Shown here: in pieces, positions 43,060-52,570 of the stretch
Position numbering within the stretch: position 1 is the first letter of the stretch
How the letters are laid out: every line of letters starts with the position of its first letter
Assembly (NCBI RefSeq): GCF_019443105.1
Contig: NZ_JAHZIJ010000010.1
Coordinates: forward strand, 62,001 to 126,000
Length of the DNA: 64,000 nt
Origin: Paenibacillus oenotherae
GTDB lineage: Bacteria > Bacillota > Bacilli > Paenibacillales > Paenibacillaceae
Reading direction: 5' to 3'
The notes under the pieces: generated by a model
Seen by the model: the letters and a program-made list of their open reading frames with translations, nothing else
What the model was told of the DNA's origin: nothing
Databases searched by the model: none
Translations under genes and position numbers: made by a program

Positions 43060-43584
43060 TTAAGGACGCTGCGGGAATACACCCTCCAGAGCGATGATAT
43101 AATTGATAGCCAGATACGGCTGCATATTGTTGTGCGGCTGGCTCCCTCCTTGAGGGAGAATAGCCATCGGATTCATCGGTGTATTGATAAGATCCGAATA
43201 CACTTTATCGCCTTTCCTCCCGCCGGTATTAGCCCATACTGCTCCTTGAGGGGTCATCTGATCCGCCGCTACATTCGACGGACAAGTAGCGGTATGGATA
43301 TGATTCGGCAATTCTGTCGTTAGCAATGTAACCGTCGAACTACCGACATCCTCTCCCACACTTCTTGGCGTCAAGCCAGGCCCATTACCTTGGTTCATAG
43401 GAGCCTTGCCTTGCAAATTCGGCAGCGCGAACGTAGTTTTGCCGTCTCCCCCGTACTGAACGCCGAGAATAGAAAACAATGCCGTATTCTGCCTGATAGC
43501 CACTAGCTGACCATTACAAAATGCCCATCCCCTCGGAGCATAGCTGCCAGCGAATATTCGAATCTCTCCCACATATGGATCCAT
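43060..43584 (-). CDS. Tail-collar (MdpB-like) protein 1
   Basis: The 174-residue product, started at 43584 after AAGGAGGAG, has the collar signature YVGEIRIFAGSYAPRGWAFC, then YGGDGKTTFALPNLQGKAPM, and ends QPHNNMQPYLAINYIIALEG. This is the microcystin-dependent protein (MdpB)/phage tail collar family, seen both in phage tails and in bacterial chromosomal trios of unknown function. It is the last of three paralogues that follow a GNAT gene. No other phage genes are near. Confidence 0.9.
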   Translation of the reverse strand: MDPYVGEIRIFAGSYAPRGWAFCNGQLVAIRQNTALFSILGVQYGGDGKTTFALPNLQGKAPMNQGNGPGLTPRSVGEDVGSSTVTLLTTELPNHIHTATCPSNVAADQMTPQGAVWANTGGRKGDKVYSDLINTPMNPMAILPQGGSQPHNNMQPYLAINYIIALEGVFPQRP

Positions 43585-43604
43585 TGTGTCTCCTCCTTGT
43601 AAGT

Positions 43605-44099
43605 TTAGTCTCGTGGCGGAAAAATTCCGTTGAGCGCAATACAATAATTCAGAACCAGGTAAGGCTGCATATTGGTATGTGCAGCACTTCCGCCTGCTGG
43701 AGTCAAGGCCCCAGCGTTCATTGTCCCGCTGGCCGAAGCTACATAGGATGTTACTGCGGATGTCCCCCATGTATTATCAACTGGATTCGCACTCGTCCCT
43801 GTGTTTCCAGCTATTGCCTGGTGATTATGTGCCGGCATCTCATTTATCGTTAAGGTGTGTGTCTCTTCTCCTTGCATCAGTCCTGCCCGAATAGATGAAC
43901 TAGGATGAATAGGAGCTCTTCCCTGAAGATTAGGCAGAGCAAAATTAGTTGTCCCGTTGCCACCGTATGTCGTGCCGAGTAGAGAAAACAATGCCTGATT
44001 TGTCTGTATAGCCAGAAGCTGTCCATTGCATGGTGCCCACCCTCTTGGTATAAGGTTGAAGGGGAACAATCGAATTTCAGCTAAAAACGGTTCTGCCAT
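43605..44099 (-). CDS. Tail-collar (MdpB-like) protein 2
   Basis: The 164-residue paralogue has FLAEIRLFPFNLIPRGWAPC, YGGNGTTNFALPNLQGRAPI, and the closing HTNMQPYLVLNYCIALNGIF. It is 21 bases from both neighbours and has AAGGAGGG upstream of its ATG. The three copies differ along their lengths, so they are old paralogues rather than recent copies. Confidence 0.9.
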   Translation of the reverse strand: MAEPFLAEIRLFPFNLIPRGWAPCNGQLLAIQTNQALFSLLGTTYGGNGTTNFALPNLQGRAPIHPSSSIRAGLMQGEETHTLTINEMPAHNHQAIAGNTGTSANPVDNTWGTSAVTSYVASASGTMNAGALTPAGGSAAHTNMQPYLVLNYCIALNGIFPPRD

Positions 44100-44120
44100 T
44101 ATAATACCCTCCTTCTTCTC

Positions 44121-44636
44121 TTAGCCTTGGCTTGGGAATATGCCTTCCGTTGCGATGATAAAACTGATAACCAGGGACGGCATCATATTGTCATGCGGCT
44201 GATTGCCTCCTGTTGGAGTCAATGATCTGACATCCATTCTTCCATCTGCAGTTTCAGTTGAATACTGTTCCTCTGTGCTCCCGCCCCAATAATTGTTACT
44301 AGGGCTTGCAATTGTACCGGTTATGTCCGAAGCCGCAGCCAGATGCGTATGAGCAGGCATTTGTTGGCTGGTTAACGTAACGCTCTCAACTCCTGCCCTC
44401 TGTCCAAGCACGTAGTTGGTTCCCGTCGTGCTCCTCCCCATACTAAAGGGAATACGTCCGCGCAAATCCGGCAAAGCAAATGTAGTATTACCATCTCCAC
44501 CATAGGTCGTGCCGAGCAGAACATAAAGCACCTCATATTGACTGATCGAAAGTATTCTGCCGTCGCAAGGCAGCCAGCCCACGGGTGCAAAGTTGCCACC
44601 AAACATCCGTATTTCGCCCACGTATTGATCACTCAT
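44121..44636 (-). CDS. Tail-collar (MdpB-like) protein 3
   Basis: The 171-residue paralogue starts at 44636 (GGAGGT six bases upstream), overlapping the GNAT stop as ATGA. It reads YVGEIRMFGGNFAPVGWLPC, YGGDGNTTFALPDLRGRIPF and QPHDNMMPSLVISFIIATEG. Translational coupling to the acetyltransferase suggests the two act together. Confidence 0.9.
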   Translation of the reverse strand: MSDQYVGEIRMFGGNFAPVGWLPCDGRILSISQYEVLYVLLGTTYGGDGNTTFALPDLRGRIPFSMGRSTTGTNYVLGQRAGVESVTLTSQQMPAHTHLAAASDITGTIASPSNNYWGGSTEEQYSTETADGRMDVRSLTPTGGNQPHDNMMPSLVISFIIATEGIFPSQG

Positions 44637-45121
44637 GATTCTACCTCCCACTTGTATTGGTCATGCTGCCATTCCATAGCGACATACGGATACCGATCCT
44701 CCGTGACTTTGAAGCCTAGCCGCTCATACAAACCTTTAGCCGGATTATGCTGCAGCACATGAAGACGAACCGGTTTACCGGATTGTTCGCCAAGCTTAAG
44801 CACATTCTGAACCAGCTCGGTTCCTATCCCCCGCCTGCGATACCTCTCTGTCAAAGTCAGATCGATGAGATGAACGGCTTGCTCCGTATGCGAAATCAGA
44901 ATACGGCCGATCTTAAGCTCGTCCATATATACAATCTGGCTGTCGATATGAGGGTATTGCATAGCGTATGAACGCATTTGCATATCGAACTGCATCTGGA
45001 GGAAGGCGAGCAGCTCGGACTCAGACCATCCGAGCGCTCCCCACTCTTCCCTTCGTGTCTCAACATATAACTCGAATAAGAATGCTTCATCCTCCAGAGC
45101 GGCCTTTCGATATTCCAGCAA
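44633..45121 (-). CDS. GNAT family N-acetyltransferase
   Basis: The start is TTG at 45121, eight bases after GAGG and 18 bases after the stop of the giant surface protein. The 162-residue product has the acetyl-CoA loop LTERYRRRGIGTELVQNVL and the C-terminal NPAKGLYERLGFKVTEDRYPYVAMEW typical of GNAT. It overlaps the first collar gene by 4 bases. GNAT genes next to collar trios are seen elsewhere; the acetylated target is unknown and could be one of the neighbours. Confidence 0.88.
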   Translation of the reverse strand: MLEYRKAALEDEAFLFELYVETRREEWGALGWSESELLAFLQMQFDMQMRSYAMQYPHIDSQIVYMDELKIGRILISHTEQAVHLIDLTLTERYRRRGIGTELVQNVLKLGEQSGKPVRLHVLQHNPAKGLYERLGFKVTEDRYPYVAMEWQHDQYKWEVES

Positions 45122-45139
45122 TGTACGTTCCTCGCTTCT

Positions 45140-48100
45140 CTATATAAGCTCTGCCTTCTCCAGCAATCTCTTGATGATAACTGCGGTTTCAGCACGGGTT
45201 AAGGCATTTCCAGGATTCAATTGACTGTTGAAGCCAGTCATAATCCCCTTCTCGATAATAAGTGCAGCGGAAGATCTTGCCCATCCTGCTACTTGTGCGC
45301 TGTCCTTAAACGGTTGAAGCGCTCCCGCAATTTGCTGGGCTGTCAGCGTATTGGATTGACCTGCGAGCTTGAGAGCCCGCTCTATAATGACCATTGCTTC
45401 TTGACGCGTAACTGTGCGGTCAGGAGCGAATGTTGTGTCATTTATTCCGGTAACCAGACCATAGTGCTCTGCAATTGATACGGCGTCATGATACCAGCTC
45501 GTATTGCCAACATCCTGGAATGAAGCCCCTTCTTGCGGCTTCCATAGACCAAGCGCTCTAGTAATAATGGCCGTGAATTCAGCCCTAGTAACAGAGCGAT
45601 CCGGCTCGTATGATTCATCGCTAACGCCATTAATGATCATACGTGATGCCATATTATTGACCGCTTGCTCGGACCAGTGACCCGCTACATCACTAAACTT
45701 CTTCTCATTGAAGATGATGGTGTACGTACTGTTGGTCATGCTTTTAATAACCGCATAGCGTTTTCCGTTTATTTCCACCACTTTTGTCGGCATATGGACG
45801 ACCGTTCCGTCAGGCATAACTACAACGCCTGTTGTAATTCGATCCGGATCGACATCGTCTGGTATGGCGATCGTTCTCTCTATATAAGCGCTGAAATCTG
45901 TAACTTCAACTGTTGTCCCATTGTGAGTCGCTGTAATTTTATATTCCACAGGTGGAGCAATGATTTGATAATTGCCATTGCGAGCTTTCTTGAAAATAAC
46001 ATCTGCATCAGATTCCGAAACCGTTACAATCTCTACCTGCACCTCAATGTCTTGTAGAGGTACATCGGCGCCAAATTGCCCCCGTAGTGCTTCTATGTCA
46101 ATCTCTTCGGCCGGAATCGTATACTCAGCTTGCTTGGTCGTAATTTTCAAGACAGCATCTTTATTTTCCATGGTCTTAACCATTTGCCCATTCAGCTTGC
46201 CGATAATGATATCTGCATCATGGTTGACTGGAATTTGGACAACCGCATTAGGGCCCTCTTTCTCCAGTCTCTCCTCCAGCTTCTTCTCGTCAAGAGTAAT
46301 GGTGATTGTCTCTCTGCCATCCATACCCGTTAGCTTCTCAGCATCAGCCAGTTCATCCAGCCGTTGGCCATTCACAATAATCTCCAACTTCAGCTCTTCT
46401 CTTACAGGCAGTGAAGGCGTGACTGGAATCGGTGAATATTCACTAACATTAGTTACCGTCACTGTGAACGATTTCTCGAAAGAGAGTCCTCCAGCATCTG
46501 TTGCTTTGATGCGGACGCTGTAAGATTTCTTCGTCTCGAAATCGAATACAGCAGATGTCTTCAATACATTGTCTGCAAGTGTGAAGCTGCTGTTATTCGT
46601 ATCTCCTTCACCGCTTACCAAGCTGTACGTGAACGAGTCTCCGCTGTCAGCATCCGTAGTTGCAAGAGCGCCAACTGAAGTGCCAATAACAGCATTCTCT
46701 GCGACAGAAGACACATCTAATGTAATATTGGACGGCGCTTCGTTCGCATTACTGACTGTAATGGTGAAGGCTTTCTCAAATGTATGAGCAGCCGCGTCCG
46801 TTACTCTTACACGCACACTATAGGAGCTCTTCGTCTCGAAATCGAATACTTCCTTGGATTGCAGGGTATTGCCTGCAAGGGTGAAGCTGTTGTTGTCCGC
46901 GTCTCCCGTTCCAGATACCAGCGTATACGTGAACGTCTCGCCTGCATCTAGATCTGCAGCCGTTAATGTGCCTACTGCCGTGCCCACTGCCGTATTCTCA
47001 GCAATCGTTGTGCCCGTCAGGGTAAGGTCAGAAGGCGCATCATTAGCATCTGTAACTGTAATGGTGAAGGCCTTCTCGAAGATCCCGCCGCCTGAATCCG
47101 TCACTCGTACTCGGATGCTGTGGCTGGCTGCCGACTCATAATCAAGAACTGCGCCGGTCAACAGCTTGTCGCCCGATATCGTGAAGCTGGTATTATCTGT
47201 ATCACCTGTGCCGCTGACCAGACTATACGTAAAGCTGTCCCCACTATCAACATCTGTCGTGCTGAATGTTCCAATTTCCGTACCTGCTGCTTCATTCTCG
47301 GCAACTGTGGCGCCAGTCAAGGCCAGAACCGTTGGAGCGTCATTGCTGTCCGTCACTGTAATGACATAGGCTTGCTCGAAGGTTGCTCCTTCCGAATCCG
47401 TTACTCTGATCCGAACGCTGTAGCTGTCTTTCGTTTCGAAATCAAATACGTCGTCTGTCTTAAGCGCATTGCCCGCAATCGTGAATGATCCGTTGTCGGT
47501 ATCTCCCGCACCGCTTACAAGCGTGTAAGTGAACGTATCCCCAAGATCCACATCAGCAGCATTCAAGGTTCCAACCGTTGTTCCAGAAACGGCGTTCTCT
47601 GCAACAGAGGATGCAGACAGCGACAGACCTGTCGGAGCATCGTTCACATCCGTTACTGCAATAACAAAGGTTTTCTCAAAGATGTTGCTTGCGGAATCTG
47701 TTGCTTGGATACGGATGCTGTAGCTGCTCTTCGTCTCGTAGTCGAATACAGCACTGGTGCTGAGTACATCACCCGTTATCGAAAAGCTGGCATTATCCGT
47801 ATCGCCGCTGCCGCTGGCGAGCGCATACGTGAAGCTGTCCCCGATATCCGAGTCTGTCGCGCTGAGGGAGCCTACGGTCTCTCCGCTGGCTTGGTTCTCC
47901 TGCACGGTATCGTTAGTTAATGCGATATCTGTTGGTCCATCGTTGCCGTCCGTTACCGTGATCGGGAATGATTGCTCGAAGGTTGCCCCTCCCGAATCTG
48001 TTACACGGATACGTACGCTGTAGCTGTCCTTCGTCTCATAGTCTAGGACTGTGCCTGTTTGCAGCACGTTCCCTGCAATGGTGAAGCTTGCATTGTCCGT

Positions 48101-51100
48101 ATCGCCACTGCCGCTCACAAATGTATAGGTGAAGGTATCGCCATCATCAACATCTGTAGTTGTGAATGATCCGATGGAAGTGCCAATCGCTTGATTCTCT
48201 ACGATGCTTGAAGCTGACAAGCTTACACCTGTCGGCGTTTCATTCACATCACCAATCGTAATCGTGAAAATTTCCTCATATGTTCCGGATGCTGAGTCCG
48301 TCACTCGAATACGGATGCTGTATGAATCCTTGGTCTCATGGTTAAAATCATCATCCGTTCTGAGCTCGTTGCCAACAATAGCAAAGCTGGCATTATCCGT
48401 ATCGCCGCTGCCAGCAGCAAGGCTGTAGGTGAACGTATTGCTGGCATCCTCGTCTACTGCATCCAGTGTACCAATCACAGTACCGATGGACTCATTCTCA
48501 TCCACTTCAGTGCCTGTCAAAGTAATATCGGAAGGGGCATCATTAGCGTCCGTTGCTGTGATGACAAAAGACTTCTCGAATGTGCTCCCGCCGCTATCGG
48601 TTACACGGACTCGGATGCTATATTCCTCTTGCGCCTCATAATTGAGAGGGGTGCTAATGTTCAGCTTGTTACTTGCTATAGCAAATGAACTGTTATCCTC
48701 ATCGCCCGTACCGCTAACCAGCGTATACGTGAAGGTATCCCCTGCATCGCTATCCACTGTTGCGAAGGTTCCAACCTCCGTGCCAGCTGATTCATTCTCC
48801 TCCACAGTATCACCTGTCAATGTGAGATTTGTTGGAGGGTCATTGCTGTCTGTTACGGTAACAACGAAGGACTTCTCGAACGTCAAACCATCGGCATCCG
48901 TCACTTCAACTCGAATGCTGTAGCTCGATTTGTTCTCGAAATCGTATTCATCATCAGCCAGAAGCTCATCATTTGTAATGGAGAAGCTTCCGTTATCCGT
49001 ATCACCCGTTCCACTCACAAGTGCATAGGTGAACGTATCGCCAGCGTCAGCATCTGTTGCGATGAATGCTCCGATCGTCTCGCCGATCTCTGTATTCTCC
49101 GCAAAGGAGGATGGAGTCAATGATACATCCGTAGGTGCTTCATTCACGTCCGTTACCGAGATAACGAAGGTCTGCTCAAAAGTGTTGGAGCCTCCGTCCG
49201 TTACACGAACCCGGATGCTGTAGCTGTCCTGCGCTTCAAAGTTAAAGCCTACTGCCGATTTCAATGTATTGCCATCAATCGTGAAGCTTGCATTGCCCGT
49301 ATCGCCTGCGCCGCTGACAAGGCTGTATGCGAACGTCTCTGAGCTGTCGATATCGGTTGCGCTGAATGTACCAATCGTTGTGCCTGTCGCTTCATTCTCC
49401 GCTAAGCTATTCGCGGTCAAAGCGATGGCGGTTGGCGCATCATTGCCATTGGTTATCGTAATCGTGAATACTTTCTCATGGCTGCTGCCGCCTGCATCTG
49501 TCACACGTACACGAATGCTGTAGCTGTTCTTCGTCTCGTAATCAAATACCTCATTCGATCTCAGCTCATTGCCAACAATCGTGAAAGAGCTATTATCTGC
49601 ATCGCCCGTACCGGTGGCAAGTGTGTAAGTGAACGTGTCGCCGCCATCTACATCAGTCGCAGTGAATGTGCCTACTGGAGTGGCTGACGCCGCATTCTCG
49701 GCTATGCTTGCTGCCGATAGGCTGATATCAGTTGGTGTCTCATTAACATTCGTCACTGTAATTGTGAACTGTTTCTCGAAGGTATGACTTTGTGAATCCG
49801 TCGTGCGAATCCGAATGCTGTAGGAATTCTTGGTTTCATAGTTGAATATTGTTGCTACATTCGTCTTCAATTTATCGCCGTCTATAACGAAGCTCGCATT
49901 ATCGGTATCACCCGCCCCGCTTGCCAAGCTATAAACAAACGTATCGCTGCCATCCAAATCAGTAGTGGTGAGCGTGCCAATCTCGAAGCCGCCAGTCGCA
50001 TCCTCTGCAACTGTCGAACCTGACAATGAAATATTAGTAGGCGCGTCATTGCCATTGGTTATTGTGATCGTGAAAGCTTTCTCGAAGGTATGGCTTGCCG
50101 AATCCGTCGTACGAACTCGAACACTGTAAGAGCTTTTCGTCTCGAAATCGAACATTGCATTCGTTTGCAGCTGGCTGCCAACGATTTTGAAGCTTGCGTT
50201 ATCCGTAGATCCCGCTCCGCTTACCAGGCTGTAAGTAAACGTATCACCGCCGTCAATGTCGGCTGTGCCCAGATTTCCTACCACTGTGCTGACAGCTTGA
50301 TTCTCCGCTACACTCGAGCTGCTCAAGGTGATGTCTGTTGGCGCATCATTGCCATTGAGTACTGTGATAGTCAGTACTTCCTCATAGGTAGCTCCTTCTC
50401 CATCCGTCACTCGAACCCGAATGCTATAGCTGTTCTTGGTCTCATAGTCAAAAATAGCCGCCGTTCGCAATTCATTGCCAACGATCTGGAAGCTCACATT
50501 ATCGGTACTGCCTGCTCCACTCACCAAACTATAGGTGAACGTATCGCCCACATCAGCATCTACAGCCGACAACGTACCTACAGCCGTTCCAGAGGCAGCA
50601 TTCTCCGCTACACTCGATGACGATAGATTAATATCGGTAGGGGCTTCGTTAGAGTTCACTGTAACGACCAGACGCGGATAATAGGTATTATCCTCATCGG
50701 AGTAATAGCCAATTTGTGATACATCACCGGAAGATCGTCCTGTAAGCACAAATGTAGCCACTTTGTCCCCGGCCGCTTGTTCAGTAATATAATCGGTAAC
50801 ATCAAATGTTTTCCATTGGCCTTCGACAAAACCTGTGACTCCTTCAATGATTGCGTCTCCAGCAGCAGGAATTGTTGCTGTATTTTCTAACCATGCATCG
50901 TTGCTTGATTTCCACAGACTAACAAAAGGAGGTGTATTATCAAACACTTCCGTTATGTAGATTCGGAGTTCAGCACTTACAATAGGGTCGGTTATGCTGG
51001 CAAGCTGAAATTTCATCGCGCTTTTTGCTTCGCCGTAGTCTGCGTCATATCCTACAAAGTTTTCATCAGTTAAATACCCTAAATCTTCAAACCCCTCGGG

Positions 51101-51250
51101 ATAAGAACCCTCATTATCCACGTAAGTATCCATCTCTGCCCGAATCGTCAGATCATCTGCGCTTACCCTCTGCGCCGCTATAAACGGCATCATCATACTG
51201 ATCGTCAGGAATATAACGACCATTCTTGATAATTGCTTCTTAACTAACAT
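45140..51250 (-). CDS. Giant SLH-anchored protein with 14 cadherin-like repeats
   Basis: Started at 51250 (GGAGAGG eight bases upstream), the product has 2036 residues. A signal peptide of about 30 is followed by a DNRLRE/CBM-like domain to about residue 205, then 14 repeats of about 95-100 residues, each opening N-x-x-P-T/S-x-I/L and carrying DTDNxSF and YSIRVRVTD, typical of cadherin-like calcium-binding surface repeats. A beta-rich spacer (about 1590-1845) and three SLH domains at the C-terminus (from about 1850) anchor it to the wall. It probably works as an adhesin or matrix protein. It is the first gene of the operon with GNAT and collar proteins. Confidence 0.9.
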   Translation of the reverse strand: MLVKKQLSRMVVIFLTISMMMPFIAAQRVSADDLTIRAEMDTYVDNEGSYPEGFEDLGYLTDENFVGYDADYGEAKSAMKFQLASITDPIVSAELRIYITEVFDNTPPFVSLWKSSNDAWLENTATIPAAGDAIIEGVTGFVEGQWKTFDVTDYITEQAAGDKVATFVLTGRSSGDVSQIGYYSDEDNTYYPRLVVTVNSNEAPTDINLSSSSVAENAASGTAVGTLSAVDADVGDTFTYSLVSGAGSTDNVSFQIVGNELRTAAIFDYETKNSYSIRVRVTDGEGATYEEVLTITVLNGNDAPTDITLSSSSVAENQAVSTVVGNLGTADIDGGDTFTYSLVSGAGSTDNASFKIVGSQLQTNAMFDFETKSSYSVRVRTTDSASHTFEKAFTITITNGNDAPTNISLSGSTVAEDATGGFEIGTLTTTDLDGSDTFVYSLASGAGDTDNASFVIDGDKLKTNVATIFNYETKNSYSIRIRTTDSQSHTFEKQFTITVTNVNETPTDISLSAASIAENAASATPVGTFTATDVDGGDTFTYTLATGTGDADNSSFTIVGNELRSNEVFDYETKNSYSIRVRVTDAGGSSHEKVFTITITNGNDAPTAIALTANSLAENEATGTTIGTFSATDIDSSETFAYSLVSGAGDTGNASFTIDGNTLKSAVGFNFEAQDSYSIRVRVTDGGSNTFEQTFVISVTDVNEAPTDVSLTPSSFAENTEIGETIGAFIATDADAGDTFTYALVSGTGDTDNGSFSITNDELLADDEYDFENKSSYSIRVEVTDADGLTFEKSFVVTVTDSNDPPTNLTLTGDTVEENESAGTEVGTFATVDSDAGDTFTYTLVSGTGDEDNSSFAIASNKLNISTPLNYEAQEEYSIRVRVTDSGGSTFEKSFVITATDANDAPSDITLTGTEVDENESIGTVIGTLDAVDEDASNTFTYSLAAGSGDTDNASFAIVGNELRTDDDFNHETKDSYSIRIRVTDSASGTYEEIFTITIGDVNETPTGVSLSASSIVENQAIGTSIGSFTTTDVDDGDTFTYTFVSGSGDTDNASFTIAGNVLQTGTVLDYETKDSYSVRIRVTDSGGATFEQSFPITVTDGNDGPTDIALTNDTVQENQASGETVGSLSATDSDIGDSFTYALASGSGDTDNASFSITGDVLSTSAVFDYETKSSYSIRIQATDSASNIFEKTFVIAVTDVNDAPTGLSLSASSVAENAVSGTTVGTLNAADVDLGDTFTYTLVSGAGDTDNGSFTIAGNALKTDDVFDFETKDSYSVRIRVTDSEGATFEQAYVITVTDSNDAPTVLALTGATVAENEAAGTEIGTFSTTDVDSGDSFTYSLVSGTGDTDNTSFTISGDKLLTGAVLDYESAASHSIRVRVTDSGGGIFEKAFTITVTDANDAPSDLTLTGTTIAENTAVGTAVGTLTAADLDAGETFTYTLVSGTGDADNNSFTLAGNTLQSKEVFDFETKSSYSVRVRVTDAAAHTFEKAFTITVSNANEAPSNITLDVSSVAENAVIGTSVGALATTDADSGDSFTYSLVSGEGDTNNSSFTLADNVLKTSAVFDFETKKSYSVRIKATDAGGLSFEKSFTVTVTNVSEYSPIPVTPSLPVREELKLEIIVNGQRLDELADAEKLTGMDGRETITITLDEKKLEERLEKEGPNAVVQIPVNHDADIIIGKLNGQMVKTMENKDAVLKITTKQAEYTIPAEEIDIEALRGQFGADVPLQDIEVQVEIVTVSESDADVIFKKARNGNYQIIAPPVEYKITATHNGTTVEVTDFSAYIERTIAIPDDVDPDRITTGVVVMPDGTVVHMPTKVVEINGKRYAVIKSMTNSTYTIIFNEKKFSDVAGHWSEQAVNNMASRMIINGVSDESYEPDRSVTRAEFTAIITRALGLWKPQEGASFQDVGNTSWYHDAVSIAEHYGLVTGINDTTFAPDRTVTRQEAMVIIERALKLAGQSNTLTAQQIAGALQPFKDSAQVAGWARSSAALIIEKGIMTGFNSQLNPGNALTRAETAVIIKRLLEKAELI

Positions 51251-51302
51251 TAATTTCACCTCTCCATTCTTACTTTAGGCCCACGAATCCATTTAGCCAT
51301 CT

Positions 51303-51330
51303 AGTATATTGGTTCTACATTTAATGTCAT
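51303..51330 (-). promoter_or_regulatory. Promoter of the cadherin-like/collar operon
   Basis: ATGACA (51330-51325) and TATACT (51308-51303) are 16 bases apart on the minus strand, 53 bases ahead of the start codon. It makes the operon independent of the Rhs gene upstream. The rest of 51331-51617 shows nothing I can identify. Confidence 0.55.
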
Positions 51331-51617
51331 TTTCCTGTAAAAATTTATATGAAATAAAGAAAAATTTATGACATTGCCCATAAGTGTCGGTTTTTGTCGG
51401 AAAATCTTAGAATTCTAACCTGCGCACGACCATACATGCCATTCAGCATACGACGGATCATGAATTATTCCTCAACGAGCTATATCTACCCAGCATTAAT
51501 TTCCTTGGATTCCCTAATAGTGATTATTTAATGCTCTGCCCAGGATCTGAATTCCCGCAATTCACCATATCTGTAATTTCATAAGAATATGACTTGAAAT
51601 TCTACCTTTATCAACAC

Positions 51618-51684
51618 AAAAAAATACACCCCTTAAGCTCCATCGAAATCACCCTAGTTTTTCGAATGTCTACTATAAGGGATG
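51618..51684 (-). terminator. Terminator after the Rhs-linked membrane protein gene
   Basis: Minus-strand CATCCCTTA (51684-51676) pairs with TAAGGGGTG (51635-51627) with one wobble, followed by a run of seven Ts. It separates the Rhs unit from the cadherin-like unit. Confidence 0.55.
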
Positions 51685-51721
51685 CATTTTATATTTTACC
51701 TCATCGTACTGACAATAGCAG

Positions 51722-52492
51722 TTAAAGCCTCGAATGATTATTTACCTTATATTTTATAATAAACCCAACAATTAATAATATTAATCCAATTAGACAAGAA
51801 CTCAAGGGATAGACAACAGGAAAATAAATTGATGGATTTCTATAGGGCAAATCAGATTTATAACCAATTAATGAAGATGATTGCGACGATAACTGTATTA
51901 ATTTCACTCCAAGTAAATGATCCCCTCTCTCTGTATAGGAAAAGGTTTCTTCTTTTAATTCTTTGTTCCGGTGAATGGAAATTACTCTCCATTTCTGTGA
52001 TTCAACATGTGTTGTGATATTCTCACCTTTTAACCAATCGCCTGATAACCTTTGTATTATTGCAAGATATGTTTCGTTGCTTACATTATCCTTTATTTCT
52101 ACAATATTAAGCCAAGACAAAACCCGCCCCTCTATTATACTATTAGGTGCTAACCACGCTTCAGAAGTGGGATATATTTCCATACCATTAATTACCACTT
52201 TAATAAATACCTTGTGTTTTACCTGATTATTAATCACAAGATTTGATACAGCCTTACCCGTATCTTCTGTTAAGATCTCAACGACATTCCCTTCCCATTT
52301 AATGGGGTGATTAAGAGATTGTGAACCTTGCTCTGAAATATTCCTATTATTAATACCTTTAAACTCATATCTTGAATTTATTTTAGAATCAATCACAAAT
52401 TCACGAACCACTAAGAAGAGAGGAGATACCGATATTGCAATTAGCAACAAACCTAAAACTAAAACAGCTAAGATGAAACTCTTTTTTATCAA
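51722..52492 (-). CDS. Membrane protein following the Rhs gene, unknown
   Basis: The probable start is TTG at 52492, eight bases after AAGGAAG; an ATG at 52510 is also possible. The 256-residue product has a membrane helix at each end (about residues 5-28 and 225-248) around a 195-residue extracellular-type domain with no recognised motif. It lies 78 bases after the Rhs gene on the same strand. By position it could be an immunity or accessory protein for the Rhs C-terminal region, but there is no sequence proof. A hairpin covers its ribosome site. Confidence 0.65.
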   Translation of the reverse strand: MIKKSFILAVLVLGLLLIAISVSPLFLVVREFVIDSKINSRYEFKGINNRNISEQGSQSLNHPIKWEGNVVEILTEDTGKAVSNLVINNQVKHKVFIKVVINGMEIYPTSEAWLAPNSIIEGRVLSWLNIVEIKDNVSNETYLAIIQRLSGDWLKGENITTHVESQKWRVISIHRNKELKEETFSYTERGDHLLGVKLIQLSSQSSSLIGYKSDLPYRNPSIYFPVVYPLSSCLIGLILLIVGFIIKYKVNNHSRL

Positions 52493-52500
52493 AACGGACA

Positions 52501-52519
52501 CTTCCTTCATCGAAGGAAG
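52501..52519 (-). promoter_or_regulatory. Hairpin sequestering a ribosome binding site
   Basis: Minus-strand CTTCCTTC (52519-52512) and GAAGGAAG (52508-52501) pair around a three-base loop, and the second arm is the ribosome site for the TTG start at 52492. Translation of the membrane protein may be restrained unless the hairpin opens. Confidence 0.5.
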
Positions 52520-52570
52520 GCTAGGAGATAATCTCACCTAACCTTCGAGTTAAGTTAGAGCTTGAAACTC

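Noticed and set aside
43060-44636. Prophage or tailocin remnant
   Set aside because: Only collar-type proteins are present; there are no capsid, tail tube, baseplate, lysis or integrase genes, and they sit in an operon with a GNAT and a surface protein.
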